Source: Linanthus parryae (Eukaryota > Streptophyta > Magnoliopsida > Ericales > Polemoniaceae). From it: a stretch of DNA of 64,000 nt. A program made the position numbers and the translations under genes. The notes under the pieces were generated by a model. It did no database searches. It was not told the DNA's origin and was given only the letters and a program-made list of their open reading frames with translations. The stretch is from the NCBI GenBank assembly GCA_023055425.1, contig JALGPY010000014.1:14220501-14284500 (forward strand), read 5' to 3'. This document shows, piece after piece, positions 31,783-41,636 of this stretch. Positions within the stretch are counted from its first letter, which is position 1. The number at the start of each line of letters is the position of its first letter.

Positions 31783-34303
31783 TGATAACGCCCAAGTATG
31801 GGTTATCTTTTAGCCTGATTTGACGTGCCATTGTGTCGAAAAATGTTTTATAGCCAGAATTCACCCTCGGACAGCCTCGGTTTTAGGACCGAGATGTTTG
31901 TTTGCTCTTCGTAAATTTCTGCTTATTTCACGCATTTCGAGATATGATCACGAGTTCTTGTTCGTTTTGTCTATGCATGAGCAGAACTTGTGCAGGAGCC
32001 GAGAATGAAGCAGGATTGCAGGAGCGAGAACCGAGGAAGCTGAAAACGCCAAAACAAGAATGACCAGGACGCACTCGGTTGGCAATATCTTGGGCACGAC
32101 TTGGAATTTGGAAGTGAAAGCAGGGGCATAAGAACGAAGACGTCAAGGGATTTCCGAAAACAGGTTATAATCAGACAGGCTACGCTCACGTAAGGAGTCT
32201 CGGTTCATGGTGTCCGGATTCGGGAGCAACTATTGCATGATCGTGACGATTTATGGGTCAGTTTGGATCCAGGGGTATTTTGGTCATTTGGCACTGGGCC
32301 CAGGTTTTCGGAAGTCGAGTTTGGATTTTGGCGCCCAGATTCAGTCACCAGTCTGCTAGGACCAGAAGCAGAGATGCAGGAGGAGGACTCGAGGATGCCG
32401 AGGACGCACAACAGGGCAGTCAAAGTCCCTGTCTGCGTGGCTAATATTAGCGACGCAGCCAGGGTATTAGCAACACAGCCAGGGTATTAGCGATGCAGCC
32501 AGGGTATTAGCGACTCAACCAAAATATTAGCGACGCATCCAGGGGAGTTAGAGAATGATTTTGGTACTGAACAGAGTCCTGTTTGCATGGCTAATTATTA
32601 GCGACGCAGCCAACATATTAGACACGCTGACATCACGTTTTCGAGGCGATTTTGGCCAGTGGTAGTTTCGTAATTTCGGGCAGTTTTCCGGAAGCTTCTC
32701 AAGAAGTATATAAAGACTTTTCCAGGGCTCATTTTAGAACACCACACTACACCCAGAATTCAGAGTATCCCAGAGAGCACAGAAGCGCGAACCCATATTT
32801 CAAGACACTCGTTTGCTCTTCTTCTCTCTCTTATTCAAACAATTTGTTGTTTACGTTATGAATTTCAGTAGCTAAACTTTTACCTAGGTTCTCAGTGAAC
32901 CTAGGGTTTCGTACTCAGAGATTAGCTCCACGTTTTGGTTATGAATTCATGATTATAGTATCTTAATATCAGTAGCTTTATTCGGTATTCTGTCTTTGAA
33001 TTTTACTGTTCATGCATACTCGGCTTGATCACCCAGAATTGCTACAGACCCGACCCGGTAGGTGAAAACGTCTGGTTAGGGTTAGGAAGAGAAGATAAAA
33101 TTTAGCACCTTACCCTGATGGATCGACCAGAGAAGGGGATATAGGACTAGCCCAAAACGTTTGACCAACTGTTACGATTTTTTACCGAGGCCATTAGGAG
33201 AGGTTAGAAACCCTAACAGACTTAGAACGGTTCTGCAGATTTTGGCAGCTTAACAGGAATCCGAAAGTGTGCAGGATCGTGATAGCATGCAGGAAAAAAA
33301 AAGATACTGCGCAACTAGTACGTGGCACAGATAAACAACTGTTGTGTGTTTTCGTACCAAACAAAGAACATAAATCTGTAGAAACCCTAGGGGATCCTGG
33401 GACCTAGTATATGAAACCCTAGATTTTACAACCTTCGAAATTTCATCAGAAAAACGACACAAAAAATATTTACCGTTTTAGTTGTTAATTTTCAGTACGC
33501 AGTTAGTAATCACACTCAAGGTTTTCAAACCCGTGGGTCAGCATAAACCCGTAAAGGGTGGGTAGACTCGACTCGTGACCCGTGACCCGAGACTCGCCCG
33601 GGTTACGTTTTACTAGAATTAAGCCCAAATTATTTACTTGTTTATTTATTTATTCTTTTATATTTCCACCTTGCATCAAGCCGCTTATTTGAAGGGAAAT
33701 TTTACTAAGCGAAATTCTATATACGATCTCTTAAATAAGTCTCTCAAAAAATGAAAAAGAAACTCACATATAATCTTAATATGTGTGGTCCGTTTTGATA
33801 TTTACACAATCATCGGTGTGGTTGATTGGATATCAGTTGTTATAGTTTATCTCATAATTTTGTGATAATTCCAATGGTTCACCAACATTTTGAAGGTGGT
33901 GACTATATACCCCATTTTTCCGTGCACTAAAAGACCAAAAACATAATAAAGCTACAATATTTTCACAATGACTTGACTCGGTAAACCCGCGGGTCAACTC
34001 GCGGGTCTACGGGATTGACGGGTTTGCACGGGTTTGCTGTGGGTTTGTCAGCCGCCGGGTTTTTGAGCGGGTCAACCCGATTGCCCATGTAGACTCGTAA
34101 ACTCGTTAAACCCGCGGGTCAACCCGCGGGTTTGACAACCTTGATCACACTCTCAAATCACTCCTCCTTTTATACTCTGCAAGTTAAGCCCGACCGCTAG
34201 AAAAGACCTGAAATCGTCTTCGTGGGAACGATCACCCGAGTTGAAATACACCCAGTATTACTCGATTCGTATACTTGCGAATAGCACATTAGTTTGCGCA
34301 TCA
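31783..34303 (+). repeat. Athila array LTR1
   Basis: 2521 bp. Without the 627-bp hAT-type insert and its 8-bp duplication it is 1886 bp; a further block of about 52 bp present in LTR2 and LTR3 after GGTTATAAT is missing here, which explains the difference from 1938 bp. TATATAAA is at 32707-32714. A short tandem repeat of about 21 bp (ATTAGCGACGCAGCCAGGGT) lies at 32445-32620. Confidence 0.9.
33517..34143. mobile_element. hAT-type non-autonomous DNA element (MITE-like) in LTR1
   Basis: 627 bp, ends CAAGGTTTTCAAACCCG and CGGGTTTGACAACCTTG: inverted repeats of 17 bp with one mismatch. The eight-base duplication ATCACACT is perfect (33509-33516 and 34144-34151). LTR2 and LTR3 have the empty site. 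Internal sequence is rich in CCCGCGGGT and related palindromic phrases and has no transposase. Eight-base duplications and a CAAGG terminus fit hAT. Confidence 0.85.
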
Positions 34304-34308
34304 ATTTT

Positions 34309-34326
34309 TGGCGTCGTTGCCGGGGA
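34309..34326 (+). other. Athila primer binding site, copy 1
   Basis: TGGCGTCGTTGCCGGGGA a few bases after the LTR, the well-known Athila-type site (close to the tRNA-Asp 3' end complement). Confidence 0.85.
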
Positions 34327-34428
34327 CTTTTAGGGTTTATTTAGTAGTCCGAATTAATTTTCATTGTTTTATTTTTTATTTTTATTTTTATGTTATCTCA
34401 CTGCTCTTGAGATCTCTATTTTTTCAGG

Positions 34429-35053
34429 ATGGGCGACAATACCAAGAGAACGCCAGAACTTCCCGAGACATGTACTCCAGCCGAGATGGCTCGGTACATC
34501 GAGGATCTGATCGCAGCAGGCTTTGTTGCCCGGAACAACCAGAGGACATACAACAGGTCTGGAAAGGCTTTGGTGGAGAATTTCGAAGTCCCCTTGGGAG
34601 GACATGAGCCAACCATCGTAGTGCCTCCAATCACTGCAGTTGGCGGACAAATCCGTGAAGCAGGCTTACAGAGTTATTGAAGACATTCTGGTGAAAGTCG
34701 GAGAAATGATTTTTCCGGAAGATTTCGTAATTCTGGAAATGGAGGCAGGGGAGGTACCCCTCATTCTGGGCAGATCGTTTCTGGCTACCAGAGAAGCCAT
34801 GATAAACTGCAAAAGCGTAGAACTGACCATGCAGATTAATGAAGACAAGGTGAAGTTCAATGTTTTCAAAAATCTACAACTGCCAAACTACTACGAGCAT
34901 GAAGACATCCTCACTGTGGAGCTAGTCGAAGGAGGCTGGGAAAACGAGGAGATGGACGAGCTATGGGCACATATTGAAAGATTGGACAGAGATAACGAGG
35001 AGAGATTCCAGGAGGAGCAGGCCATGCAAGCTGAAAATCGGACCAGTTTATAG
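34429..35053 (+). pseudogene. Athila remnant: gag start fused to protease region, copy 1
   Basis: An ATG at 34429 opens an 83-codon frame (ETCTPAEMARYIEDLIAAGF ... NRSGKALVENFEVP), then a different frame from about 34640 holds the Athila protease region with VIEDILVKVGEMIFPEDF and GEVPLILGRSFLATREAM. A large part of gag and the protease start are missing between them. The acidic tail ENEEMDELWAHIERLD follows. The same fusion occurs in copy 2, so the deletion is older than the array. A functional protein is doubtful. Confidence 0.75.
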
Positions 35054-35393
35054 CTGGACGAAAAGGTTGACAGAAATTGGCCCCATCCCGTCACTCAAAG
35101 ACCCACCAACCCTAGAGCTAAAACCGCTCCCGAGCTATCAAACTTTGGCACAGCCAAAGCAGTTTCAACTAGCGCAGATGGTACTTCTCTGCGATTCTCG
35201 GAAGCAGTTTTTCCCGGGAAAATTGAGATCTCGGTGGTCACGACCGTTTATCATCAAAGAGGTACTTTCATGGGATGCGGTTGAATTGGAGAATCTGCAT
35301 GACAGTTCAACTTTCAGGGTGAGCGGAAACTGGGTCAAGCCATATTTGGGCCCGATAGCAGTCGTCAAGGTAGATTGTTTTGACGTCCCTTGA
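35054..35393 (+). pseudogene. Athila remnant: integrase C-terminal tail, copy 1
   Basis: After LELKPLPSYQ, which resembles the Athila protease-RT junction, the frame passes directly to the integrase tail: QMVLLCDSRKQFFPGKLRSR, RPFIIKEVLSWDAVEL, FRVSGNWVKPYLG. RT, RNase H and the integrase core are absent. The element could only move with enzymes from a relative. Confidence 0.78.
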
Positions 35394-35453
35394 CCAAGCA
35401 TGAGGTAACTGGGTCAGGCCGTCGACCTTAAATTATAAGCGCTGGTTGGGAGG

Positions 35454-36079
35454 TGTAGATACTGCTTTCTGAGCTGACAGATCTTGGCCACGTGGCAGCC
35501 ATCCAGCACACCATATTGTGCTCCATACACACCGGATCACCAGCCGAGCTGATGCATGTGGGGGCTGCGAGACAGAGCCCTCGCATACCACTGCACGGGA
35601 CTTGTAGGGACTTTGTGGTTTGGAGGCTAGAGTAAGCCCTGTCGCGTGCGAGCCAAGCCCGCACGCGACCTTTAGTAACTGTTTTGAGAGATTTATGGCA
35701 CGAGATCCATAAACCCGGTCAATCCGGTCAAACCCGGTCAACCTCATAACGGTTCCGGTATTCGCGCACCACGTGCTCTAACGGTCCCTATATACTCGGA
35801 CGAACGTGCCGTTATGGTTAAGCTAATTAAGCCGCCATTAATGGGCGCATTAACCACACTACAACGGTCACGTTCTCCAGTATATATAGATCGTCAACCT
35901 TTCCATACAAAGGAGAACACACTGCCATACGCGGAAGCTCTGCCAAACCTCTGTCTCTCTCTCAGACATTGCTACTGCCTTACTCTCTCCCTACACACAA
36001 CCCCACTCTTCCTGTGCGATCCTTGATCCACTACATACGGTGTACACGGAGGTCTCCCCGCCGGAATCTCTTGTACACA
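35454..36079 (+). repeat. GypB 5' LTR (626 bp)
   Basis: Starts TGTAGATACTG, ends CTTGTACACA. TATATATA at 35881-35888 is the likely promoter. Confidence 0.96.
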
Positions 36080-36082
36080 TTT

Positions 36083-36101
36083 TGGTGAACCCGACGTGAA
36101 C
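36083..36101 (+). other. GypB primer binding site
   Basis: TGGTGAACCCGACGTGAAC, three bases after the LTR. GypA has TGGTTAACCCGACGTGAAT at the same place. I cannot name the tRNA with confidence. Confidence 0.7.
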
Positions 36102-36119
36102 TTACCAACAAAAGCAACC

Positions 36120-37775
36120 ATGTCTCAGGAGGATGATGTCAGCAACCGATCGCCCTCCACCGAAACTCCCTCGGGAGACGAGACCCGCCGTACTCCAACG
36201 ACTCCCGGCGAGACACCGACGTTAGAGTCTTTGGACGCCACTGTCCAAAGTCAGGCGAAAGCTCTCAAAGCTCAATCTGCGCAATTAGAACAAATCTTGG
36301 CCGTTCTGGGTACCCTTGCGCCAAACCCTTCATCAGCCGCCGCTATCTCTCAGGGAGGAGGAACCCCTACCGCTCCAGGATTGGGAGTGTCAACCGCACC
36401 TCCCAACCCTCATCTGCAGACTCCACCGTCGGCTACGCAGCTGCCTTCGGTTCAGGGATCAACGGCACAGATGCTGCCTCCTGCCGCTCACGCTCCTCAG
36501 CCCTCGACTTTGGCGTCCAACCCAACTCTGCAGTACCCTTTGCCTCCCCCAACGATGATCTGGGGAAATGCGGGTAGTCAGTATGCTCCCAACCCTCCGG
36601 CGGCGTACGTGTCGCCACCGCCTACGGCAACCCCTCCGACAGCTACCGAGGGGAGCATTCCAGAATGCATGACGTCTTTGCAGAAGCGCGTGGACACTAT
36701 TCTGGCTCATCAGTCATTCGCGGATACCATTATCCCGAAGTTAGACAACGATCCACCCATTCCACGAGAAATCTATCTCATGCCTAACCCGGCGGGGTAC
36801 AAGGCTCCTAAATGGGATAAGTTCGAGGATGTCAATGGAAACGCTCATGAGCATGTCATGCGTTTCATTGATGTCATGGGTCCGTACGGAGCTGATCCCA
36901 AACTGCTGATGCGAGAGTTCCCAAAGTCTCTTGGGAACGTAGCATACAAATGGTACCGGACATTGGAGGCCGGATCCGTGAAGACTTGGGACGACATGGT
37001 CCAGAAGTTCTATACCAAGTTATTCCAAATGGAAGAAAAGATGACAATGATTCATCTCTCGCGGATGTACCAGAAGCGCGAGGAGGATGGGATCACCTTC
37101 ATCATGAAATTCCGGGCGAAATCCTTGGAGTGCAAAGATCCAATGCCTGAAAGCCGGCTGGTGGAGATATGCCTGCAGTGCATGCGAGATGAATACAAAG
37201 GTATGCTCATCAATTTGCAAACACCTACATTTTCAAAGCTAATCGAATGCACGAAGAATATCGAGCCTATAGTCGAGAGACAGAAAAAGAAGAGCGCTCC
37301 AGAGCGACCTGCGAGCGGCACTACTTACAAGATCGGGAGGTTTAGCTACAAGCGGGGACGCGAAGCTGAGGTCAATACAGTTTCGCCCCAGAAACAAGCG
37401 AAGGTTGCGAACTTCGATGTACCGCCTCTGCCATGCTCGGTAGAGGAAGCAAGTGACCTCTGCAGACAGTGGCGCAAGGATGGCGTCCTGCCACCGCTCG
37501 AGAAAACACCCTCCAAGGAGATGGTGAGGGACCCTAAGTGGTGCGAGTACCACGGCAAGGTCATGCATCCCACGGCCGAGTGCAAGAAGCTCAGGTTCGC
37601 GTTCGATCAGAAGATGAAGAACGGCGAGCTCATCGTCAGCGATCACCGGAAAGGATGTGCGCAACAACCCGCTTCCCGCGCATGCGGAACAGGGCTCGAA
37701 GGGCAAAGAGGTCGCCATGATCTCGATCGTCGACTTGGAAGAAGTCGCAGAAGATGGTCTGCCCATCTTCGCTGA
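36120..37775 (+). CDS. GypB gag
   Basis: ATG at 36120 (the upstream in-frame GTG is not a likely start). The N-terminus is acidic, with a heptad-like AQSAQLEQILAVL stretch (residues about 45-65) and a long Pro/Ala/Thr-rich linker. The retrotransposon gag domain (residues about 215-385) shows YLMPNPAGYKAPKWDKF, VAYKWYRTLEAGSVKTWDD and LVEICLQCMRDEYKGML. A CEYHG...HPTAECKKLR stretch replaces a classic CCHC knuckle. Gag packages the RNA in particles. Compared with GypA there is one extra G at 37653-37654, after which the frame is wrong; the natural continuation is the protease frame at 37654. Confidence 0.88.
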   Translation: MSQEDDVSNRSPSTETPSGDETRRTPTTPGETPTLESLDATVQSQAKALKAQSAQLEQILAVLGTLAPNPSSAAAISQGGGTPTAPGLGVSTAPPNPHLQTPPSATQLPSVQGSTAQMLPPAAHAPQPSTLASNPTLQYPLPPPTMIWGNAGSQYAPNPPAAYVSPPPTATPPTATEGSIPECMTSLQKRVDTILAHQSFADTIIPKLDNDPPIPREIYLMPNPAGYKAPKWDKFEDVNGNAHEHVMRFIDVMGPYGADPKLLMREFPKSLGNVAYKWYRTLEAGSVKTWDDMVQKFYTKLFQMEEKMTMIHLSRMYQKREEDGITFIMKFRAKSLECKDPMPESRLVEICLQCMRDEYKGMLINLQTPTFSKLIECTKNIEPIVERQKKKSAPERPASGTTYKIGRFSYKRGREAEVNTVSPQKQAKVANFDVPPLPCSVEEASDLCRQWRKDGVLPPLEKTPSKEMVRDPKWCEYHGKVMHPTAECKKLRFAFDQKMKNGELIVSDHRKGCAQQPASRACGTGLEGQRGRHDLDRRLGRSRRRWSAHLR

Positions 37776-38733
37776 GGTCCACGAAGACGAGGACTACATC
37801 ATGGACACAGAAGATGAACGTGCCGACCGTATGAAAGGGTCACACGGCTTCAACAAATTCTTCGACGAGATGAATTTCTCCGAGAAGTGCCGGACTGATA
37901 TGACGAAAGCGATTTTGAGAATAGCAGAGGACTACGAGGAGGACCTTGTAGTCTCCAACGGGAAAGTCATCAGGGCATCCCGCTCTACAGGAAAGATTAT
38001 GACCTTTTCTGCCAGCGACAAGAAGACGGATGCGAGTCACCAGAGACCTCTGTACGTGACCGCCATCATCAATGGCGTCGAGTTCAAACGAGCGTTCGTC
38101 GATGGAGGAGCAGCGGTCAACGTCGTTTCGCTCCACACACTGAAGCTAGCAGGGATTCTCGAACACAAGATCGTCAGACGTCCATCTCCGCTCATGGGAT
38201 TCGGAAGCGACTCTAGAATGACGATCGGGTGGATCCGCCTGGGCGTTCAGATTGGCAAAATCAAGTGCTCAGCAAAGTTCTATGTCATAGACGCGAACAC
38301 CACATACCACATGATTATAGGTCGAGCCTGGATTCATCGCTTCGACGCAGTCCCTTCGACGGCTCACCAGGTTATGAAAGCTATCTGGAACGACAGAATA
38401 GTCGAGATACTGGCTTCGACAAACCCGTTCAACTTGGACGAAGCACATCTCAGCGAGGCGTTGTGGTTCACTGAGATGGCAGATGAACAAACACCCGGAC
38501 CATTCAACCCTACTCCTTTGCCTCTCAGGGAGGACATCAAGGACCAGTCGCCTGCAGGGGTAATGGTGACAAGGGAAGATGCCAAGGAAAAGCCGCCTAC
38601 ACGCGAAGAGGCGCCGCGTATCGTATATCATCGAAAGAACGTGTACACTCTGAAGAGGATCGCAAAGCATGACCCCGAGGGCAAGGAGATAGAGAGCTTC
38701 TACGCCAATGGGAAGAAATGCTACCGCATATGA
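37654..38733 (+). CDS. GypB gag tail and aspartic protease
   Basis: Continuation of gag in the shifted frame: NNPLPAHAEQGSKGKEVAMI (also in GypA), then the protease. Catalytic motif FVDGGAAVNVVS (about 38095-38130) with D-G-G in place of the usual D-S/T-G, flap region LMGFGSDSRMTIGWIRLGV and GRAWIHRFDAVPSTAHQ. It ends at TGA (38731-38733). The same stop in GypA, with homologous sequence in frame after it, suggests readthrough or splicing rather than a chance mutation. No start codon at the frame entry. Confidence 0.85.
   Translation, partial: DVRNNPLPAHAEQGSKGKEVAMISIVDLEEVAEDGLPIFAEVHEDEDYIMDTEDERADRMKGSHGFNKFFDEMNFSEKCRTDMTKAILRIAEDYEEDLVVSNGKVIRASRSTGKIMTFSASDKKTDASHQRPLYVTAIINGVEFKRAFVDGGAAVNVVSLHTLKLAGILEHKIVRRPSPLMGFGSDSRMTIGWIRLGVQIGKIKCSAKFYVIDANTTYHMIIGRAWIHRFDAVPSTAHQVMKAIWNDRIVEILASTNPFNLDEAHLSEALWFTEMADEQTPGPFNPTPLPLREDIKDQSPAGVMVTREDAKEKPPTREEAPRIVYHRKNVYTLKRIAKHDPEGKEIESFYANGKKCYRI
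38731..38733 (+). other. In-frame UGA between GypB protease and RT
   Basis: UGA followed by AGG. The same reading frame is open before (from 37654) and after (to 40330). GypA has UGA AGG at the homologous codon. The stop context is not one of the best-known plant readthrough contexts. Confidence 0.75.
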
Positions 38734-40359
38734 AGGTGCGCGGGGATGTCCTCACACGGGCATGAGGATATCCCTGGGCAAATCAATCAAATCGAGCAAA
38801 TTGCGCTGACGGAAGAGCCAACACAGGGCACTCCAGACGAGAAACTCAAAGAAGCGCCTGAATGCATGGAAGACAGGCCAAGACCGCAAAAGCAAGAGCT
38901 AAAGGAAGTGCTCCTCAGCCCGAACGAGGAAAAGAAAAGGCCAGTCTTCCTGAGCGCGGACCTCACAAGCGAAGAAGAACAAGGGCTGCTACAGCTCCTA
39001 ACTGAATACAAGGATGTGTTCGCATGGGAGTATGATGAGATGCCAGGTCTAGATACAAGCATCACCATGCACCGTTTAGACATCATCCCCGGGTCTAAAC
39101 CGGTCAAGCAGAGCACAAGAAGCTTCAGGCCAGAGCTTAACGTGAAGATCAAGCAGGAGATTGTCAAACTCCTAGATGCCAAGTTCATAGAGCCGAATCA
39201 TCATCCCACATGGCTGGCCAACATCGTGCCAGTGGTGAAGAAGAACGGACAGCTCCGCATCTGCGTGGACTTCCGAGATCTCAATCGCTTCTGTCCTAAG
39301 GACGATTTCCCACTGCCCAACATCGATTTTCTTATCGATTCAACAGTGGGTCATCGCATGTTCAGTTTCATGGACGGCTTCAGCGGATACAACCAAATCA
39401 AGATGGATCCCGAAGATGCGCGGAAAACAGCATTCATCACTCCTGTAGGGGTATTCAACTACACGGTGATGCCGTTCGGTCTTAAGAACGCGGGCGCGAC
39501 CTATCAGCGGGCCATGATGGCTCTATTCCACGACATGATGCACAAAGAGGTGGAATTCTATGTGGATGACCTGGTGGTTAAATCCAAGCACGAAGCAGAC
39601 CACCTCGCAGATCTGCGAAAGGTGTTCAATAGATGCAGGCGCTTTCAACTGAAGATGAATCCCATGAAATGCGCGTTCGGGGTGACATCAGGGAAATTCT
39701 TGGGATGCGTGGTTCATCGCCAAGGGATTGAGCCCGACCCCGCGAAAGTATCAGCTATTACTGGCATGACGCCGCCCCATAATCAGAGTGCATTAAAGAC
39801 ATTTTTAGGAAAGCTATCCTATCTGCGGAGATTCATCCCAGCAATTGCCGAAATCACATGCTGTTTTAGCACTCTTCTCAAGAAGGACGCCGCGTACAAC
39901 TGGGCTCCGGAGCACGAAGCCGCATTCGGAAAGCTGAAGGATTTACTCACGTCCTCAAAGATAATGATCGCGCCTCAACTGGGATCACCGCTTCTGCTAT
40001 ATCTGACATCAACAAGGAGATCTATAGGAGCGCTCTTGGCTCAGGGGTATGAAGGCCAAGAGAGGCCTATCTACTACATCTCTCGCATCGTGCAGCCTGC
40101 TGAATCGAGGTACACAGACATCGAACGTCATTGCCTTGCCTTATTCTTTGTGATAGAGAAGTTGAAACACTATTTTGCATCACACAAAGTAGTAGTGGTC
40201 ACCAAGAGCGACCCCATAAGATACTTGCTAACTCACACTACTCCGGGAGGGAGACTGGCGAAATGGTACATGACCATTTCCCAATACGATATCACATGCG
40301 TGCGACCACGAGCGATCAAGTCGCAGGCGGGTAGCAGATCTGTTGGCACAGTTCCCTGA
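38734..40359 (+). CDS. GypB reverse transcriptase and RNase H
   Basis: In frame with the protease after the UGA. Linker with EAPECMEDRPRPQ, then FAWEYDEMPGLDTSI, PGSKPVKQSTRSFRPEL, RT motifs CVDFRDLN, FMDGFSGYNQI, FGLKNAGATYQRA and the catalytic YVDDLV (39559-39576), thumb LGKLSYLRRFIPAIAE, then RNase H with LLYLTSTRRSIGALLAQ and RYTDIERHCLALFF. The RT active site is intact. An extra G in the run at 40329-40331 shifts the frame after AIKSQA; the natural frame continues in the next entry. Confidence 0.9.
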   Translation, partial: RCAGMSSHGHEDIPGQINQIEQIALTEEPTQGTPDEKLKEAPECMEDRPRPQKQELKEVLLSPNEEKKRPVFLSADLTSEEEQGLLQLLTEYKDVFAWEYDEMPGLDTSITMHRLDIIPGSKPVKQSTRSFRPELNVKIKQEIVKLLDAKFIEPNHHPTWLANIVPVVKKNGQLRICVDFRDLNRFCPKDDFPLPNIDFLIDSTVGHRMFSFMDGFSGYNQIKMDPEDARKTAFITPVGVFNYTVMPFGLKNAGATYQRAMMALFHDMMHKEVEFYVDDLVVKSKHEADHLADLRKVFNRCRRFQLKMNPMKCAFGVTSGKFLGCVVHRQGIEPDPAKVSAITGMTPPHNQSALKTFLGKLSYLRRFIPAIAEITCCFSTLLKKDAAYNWAPEHEAAFGKLKDLLTSSKIMIAPQLGSPLLLYLTSTRRSIGALLAQGYEGQERPIYYISRIVQPAESRYTDIERHCLALFFVIEKLKHYFASHKVVVVTKSDPIRYLLTHTTPGGRLAKWYMTISQYDITCVRPRAIKSQAGSRSVGTVP

Positions 40360-41533
40360 TAACAGCCACGAGCCCGTGATCGAAGAAGAGCTCGAAGGCC
40401 CTGAAATCTACGCAATCGACGTGCCCTATTGGACTCTCCACTTCGACGGTTCGTCAACCCGGAAAGGCGGAGGCATTGGGATAGTCTTGACGAAGCCAGA
40501 TGGGGAAGTCATACAGATGTCCGCAAAGCTCAACTTCGCAGTCACGAGCAACGAAGCGGAATATGAGGCTCTCATCGCGGGGCTCCGTGCGGCGAAAGCT
40601 CTGGAAGTGAATAACTTAACGGTCATGGGAGATTCCAAGCTGATTGTTAAGCAAGCCTCGGGCGAATATGGTTTGAAGGAGATCAACCTCCTGTCTTATC
40701 GCACCCTAGTACAAAAGCTGATGCAGCAATTCTGCGATGTGAAGTACGAGCACAAGCCCCGAGCAGACAACAGGCACGCAGACGCCTTAGCAACCTTGGG
40801 GTCTAAGGTCAGCATAGACAAATGCCCCGCAAGGATTTACATCGAAGTGCGAACATCGTCGGCATTGACAGAAGATGCGTGCGACGACGAACACATGGAT
40901 GACGCAGACTGGCGGAAACCAATCCTGCAAGCTATTGCGAAGGGCACCAGCAGCGAAAGCTGGACACTCACAAAAGGATACTGCATCCACGACAACACCC
41001 TTTACTACAAGGGTCCTGGGGGAATACTCATGCGATGCGTCTCCGAGCAAGAGGGACAGCAGCTGTTAGAAAAGATTCACCAACACGCCTGCGGGGAAAG
41101 CGAGGTGTCAATCTACAGAAAGGCTCAGAGATATGGTATTCATTGGCCAGACATGTCAACAGCCGCAGCCCTGATACAAGGGAAGTGCGAAAGTTGCGCA
41201 CTAATCAAAGATTCTCTACTCATCGCCCTAACCGATGACGACACGGACTGGAGGAAGCCACTATTTGATTTCCTCACCCAGGGCATCGTGCCTGAGTCAA
41301 GAAAAGAAGCCGAAAAATTGAAAAGGAAAGCGTCTCGATACGTGGTACAGGAAAACCTGCTTTGGCGAAGAGGTCACGAGGGCAACTTGCTGCGATGTCT
41401 AGACGGCAGAGAAGCACAAGAAGTCATGGACCTTTATCATCAGGTGGAACACCAAGGAGGTGCGAAATTATGCAGGCAGCTCCTCTCAATCGGGTATTTC
41501 TGGCCCACGAGGGCAACTTGCTGCGATGTCTAG
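40331..41533 (+). CDS. GypB second RNase H and integrase N-terminus, truncated
   Basis: VADLLAQFP continues the connection, then an RNase H fold of the archaeal type: LHFDGSSTRKGGGIGIVL, SNEAEYEALIAGLRAAK, MGDSKLIVKQASGEYG and DNRHADALA, the mark of Tat elements. It then enters the integrase zinc region (NLLWRRGHEGN, HQVEHQGGAKLCRQLL). A 131-bp tandem duplication (41375-41505 and 41506-41636) makes the frame end at 41533 after GYFWPTRATC. Confidence 0.88.
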   Translation, partial: VADLLAQFPDNSHEPVIEEELEGPEIYAIDVPYWTLHFDGSSTRKGGGIGIVLTKPDGEVIQMSAKLNFAVTSNEAEYEALIAGLRAAKALEVNNLTVMGDSKLIVKQASGEYGLKEINLLSYRTLVQKLMQQFCDVKYEHKPRADNRHADALATLGSKVSIDKCPARIYIEVRTSSALTEDACDDEHMDDADWRKPILQAIAKGTSSESWTLTKGYCIHDNTLYYKGPGGILMRCVSEQEGQQLLEKIHQHACGESEVSIYRKAQRYGIHWPDMSTAAALIQGKCESCALIKDSLLIALTDDDTDWRKPLFDFLTQGIVPESRKEAEKLKRKASRYVVQENLLWRRGHEGNLLRCLDGREAQEVMDLYHQVEHQGGAKLCRQLLSIGYFWPTRATCCDV

Positions 41534-41636
41534 ACGGCAGAGAAGCACAAGAAGTCATGTACCTTTCTCATCAGGTGGAACACCAAGGAGGTGCGAAATT
41601 ATGCAGGCAGCTCCTCTCAATCGGGTATTTCTGGCC
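41375..41636 (+). repeat. 131-bp tandem duplication in GypB integrase
   Basis: Copies 41375-41505 and 41506-41636 differ at about two bases (in the codons after GTCATG and CTT). 131 is not a multiple of three, so the frame shifts by two. A CCACGA/TCACGA similarity sits at the junctions, suggesting slippage or template switching. Confidence 0.92.

Noticed and set aside
32233..32490. Frames in Athila LTRs (also 53981-54199 and 59995-60213) as a conserved small protein
   Set aside because: Similarity is fully explained by the three LTR copies; the frames are not kept consistently and have no upstream start signal.
37239..37766. Minus-strand 175-codon frame in GypB gag
   Set aside because: Shadow of the gag frame; no homologue in GypA and no start or splice context.
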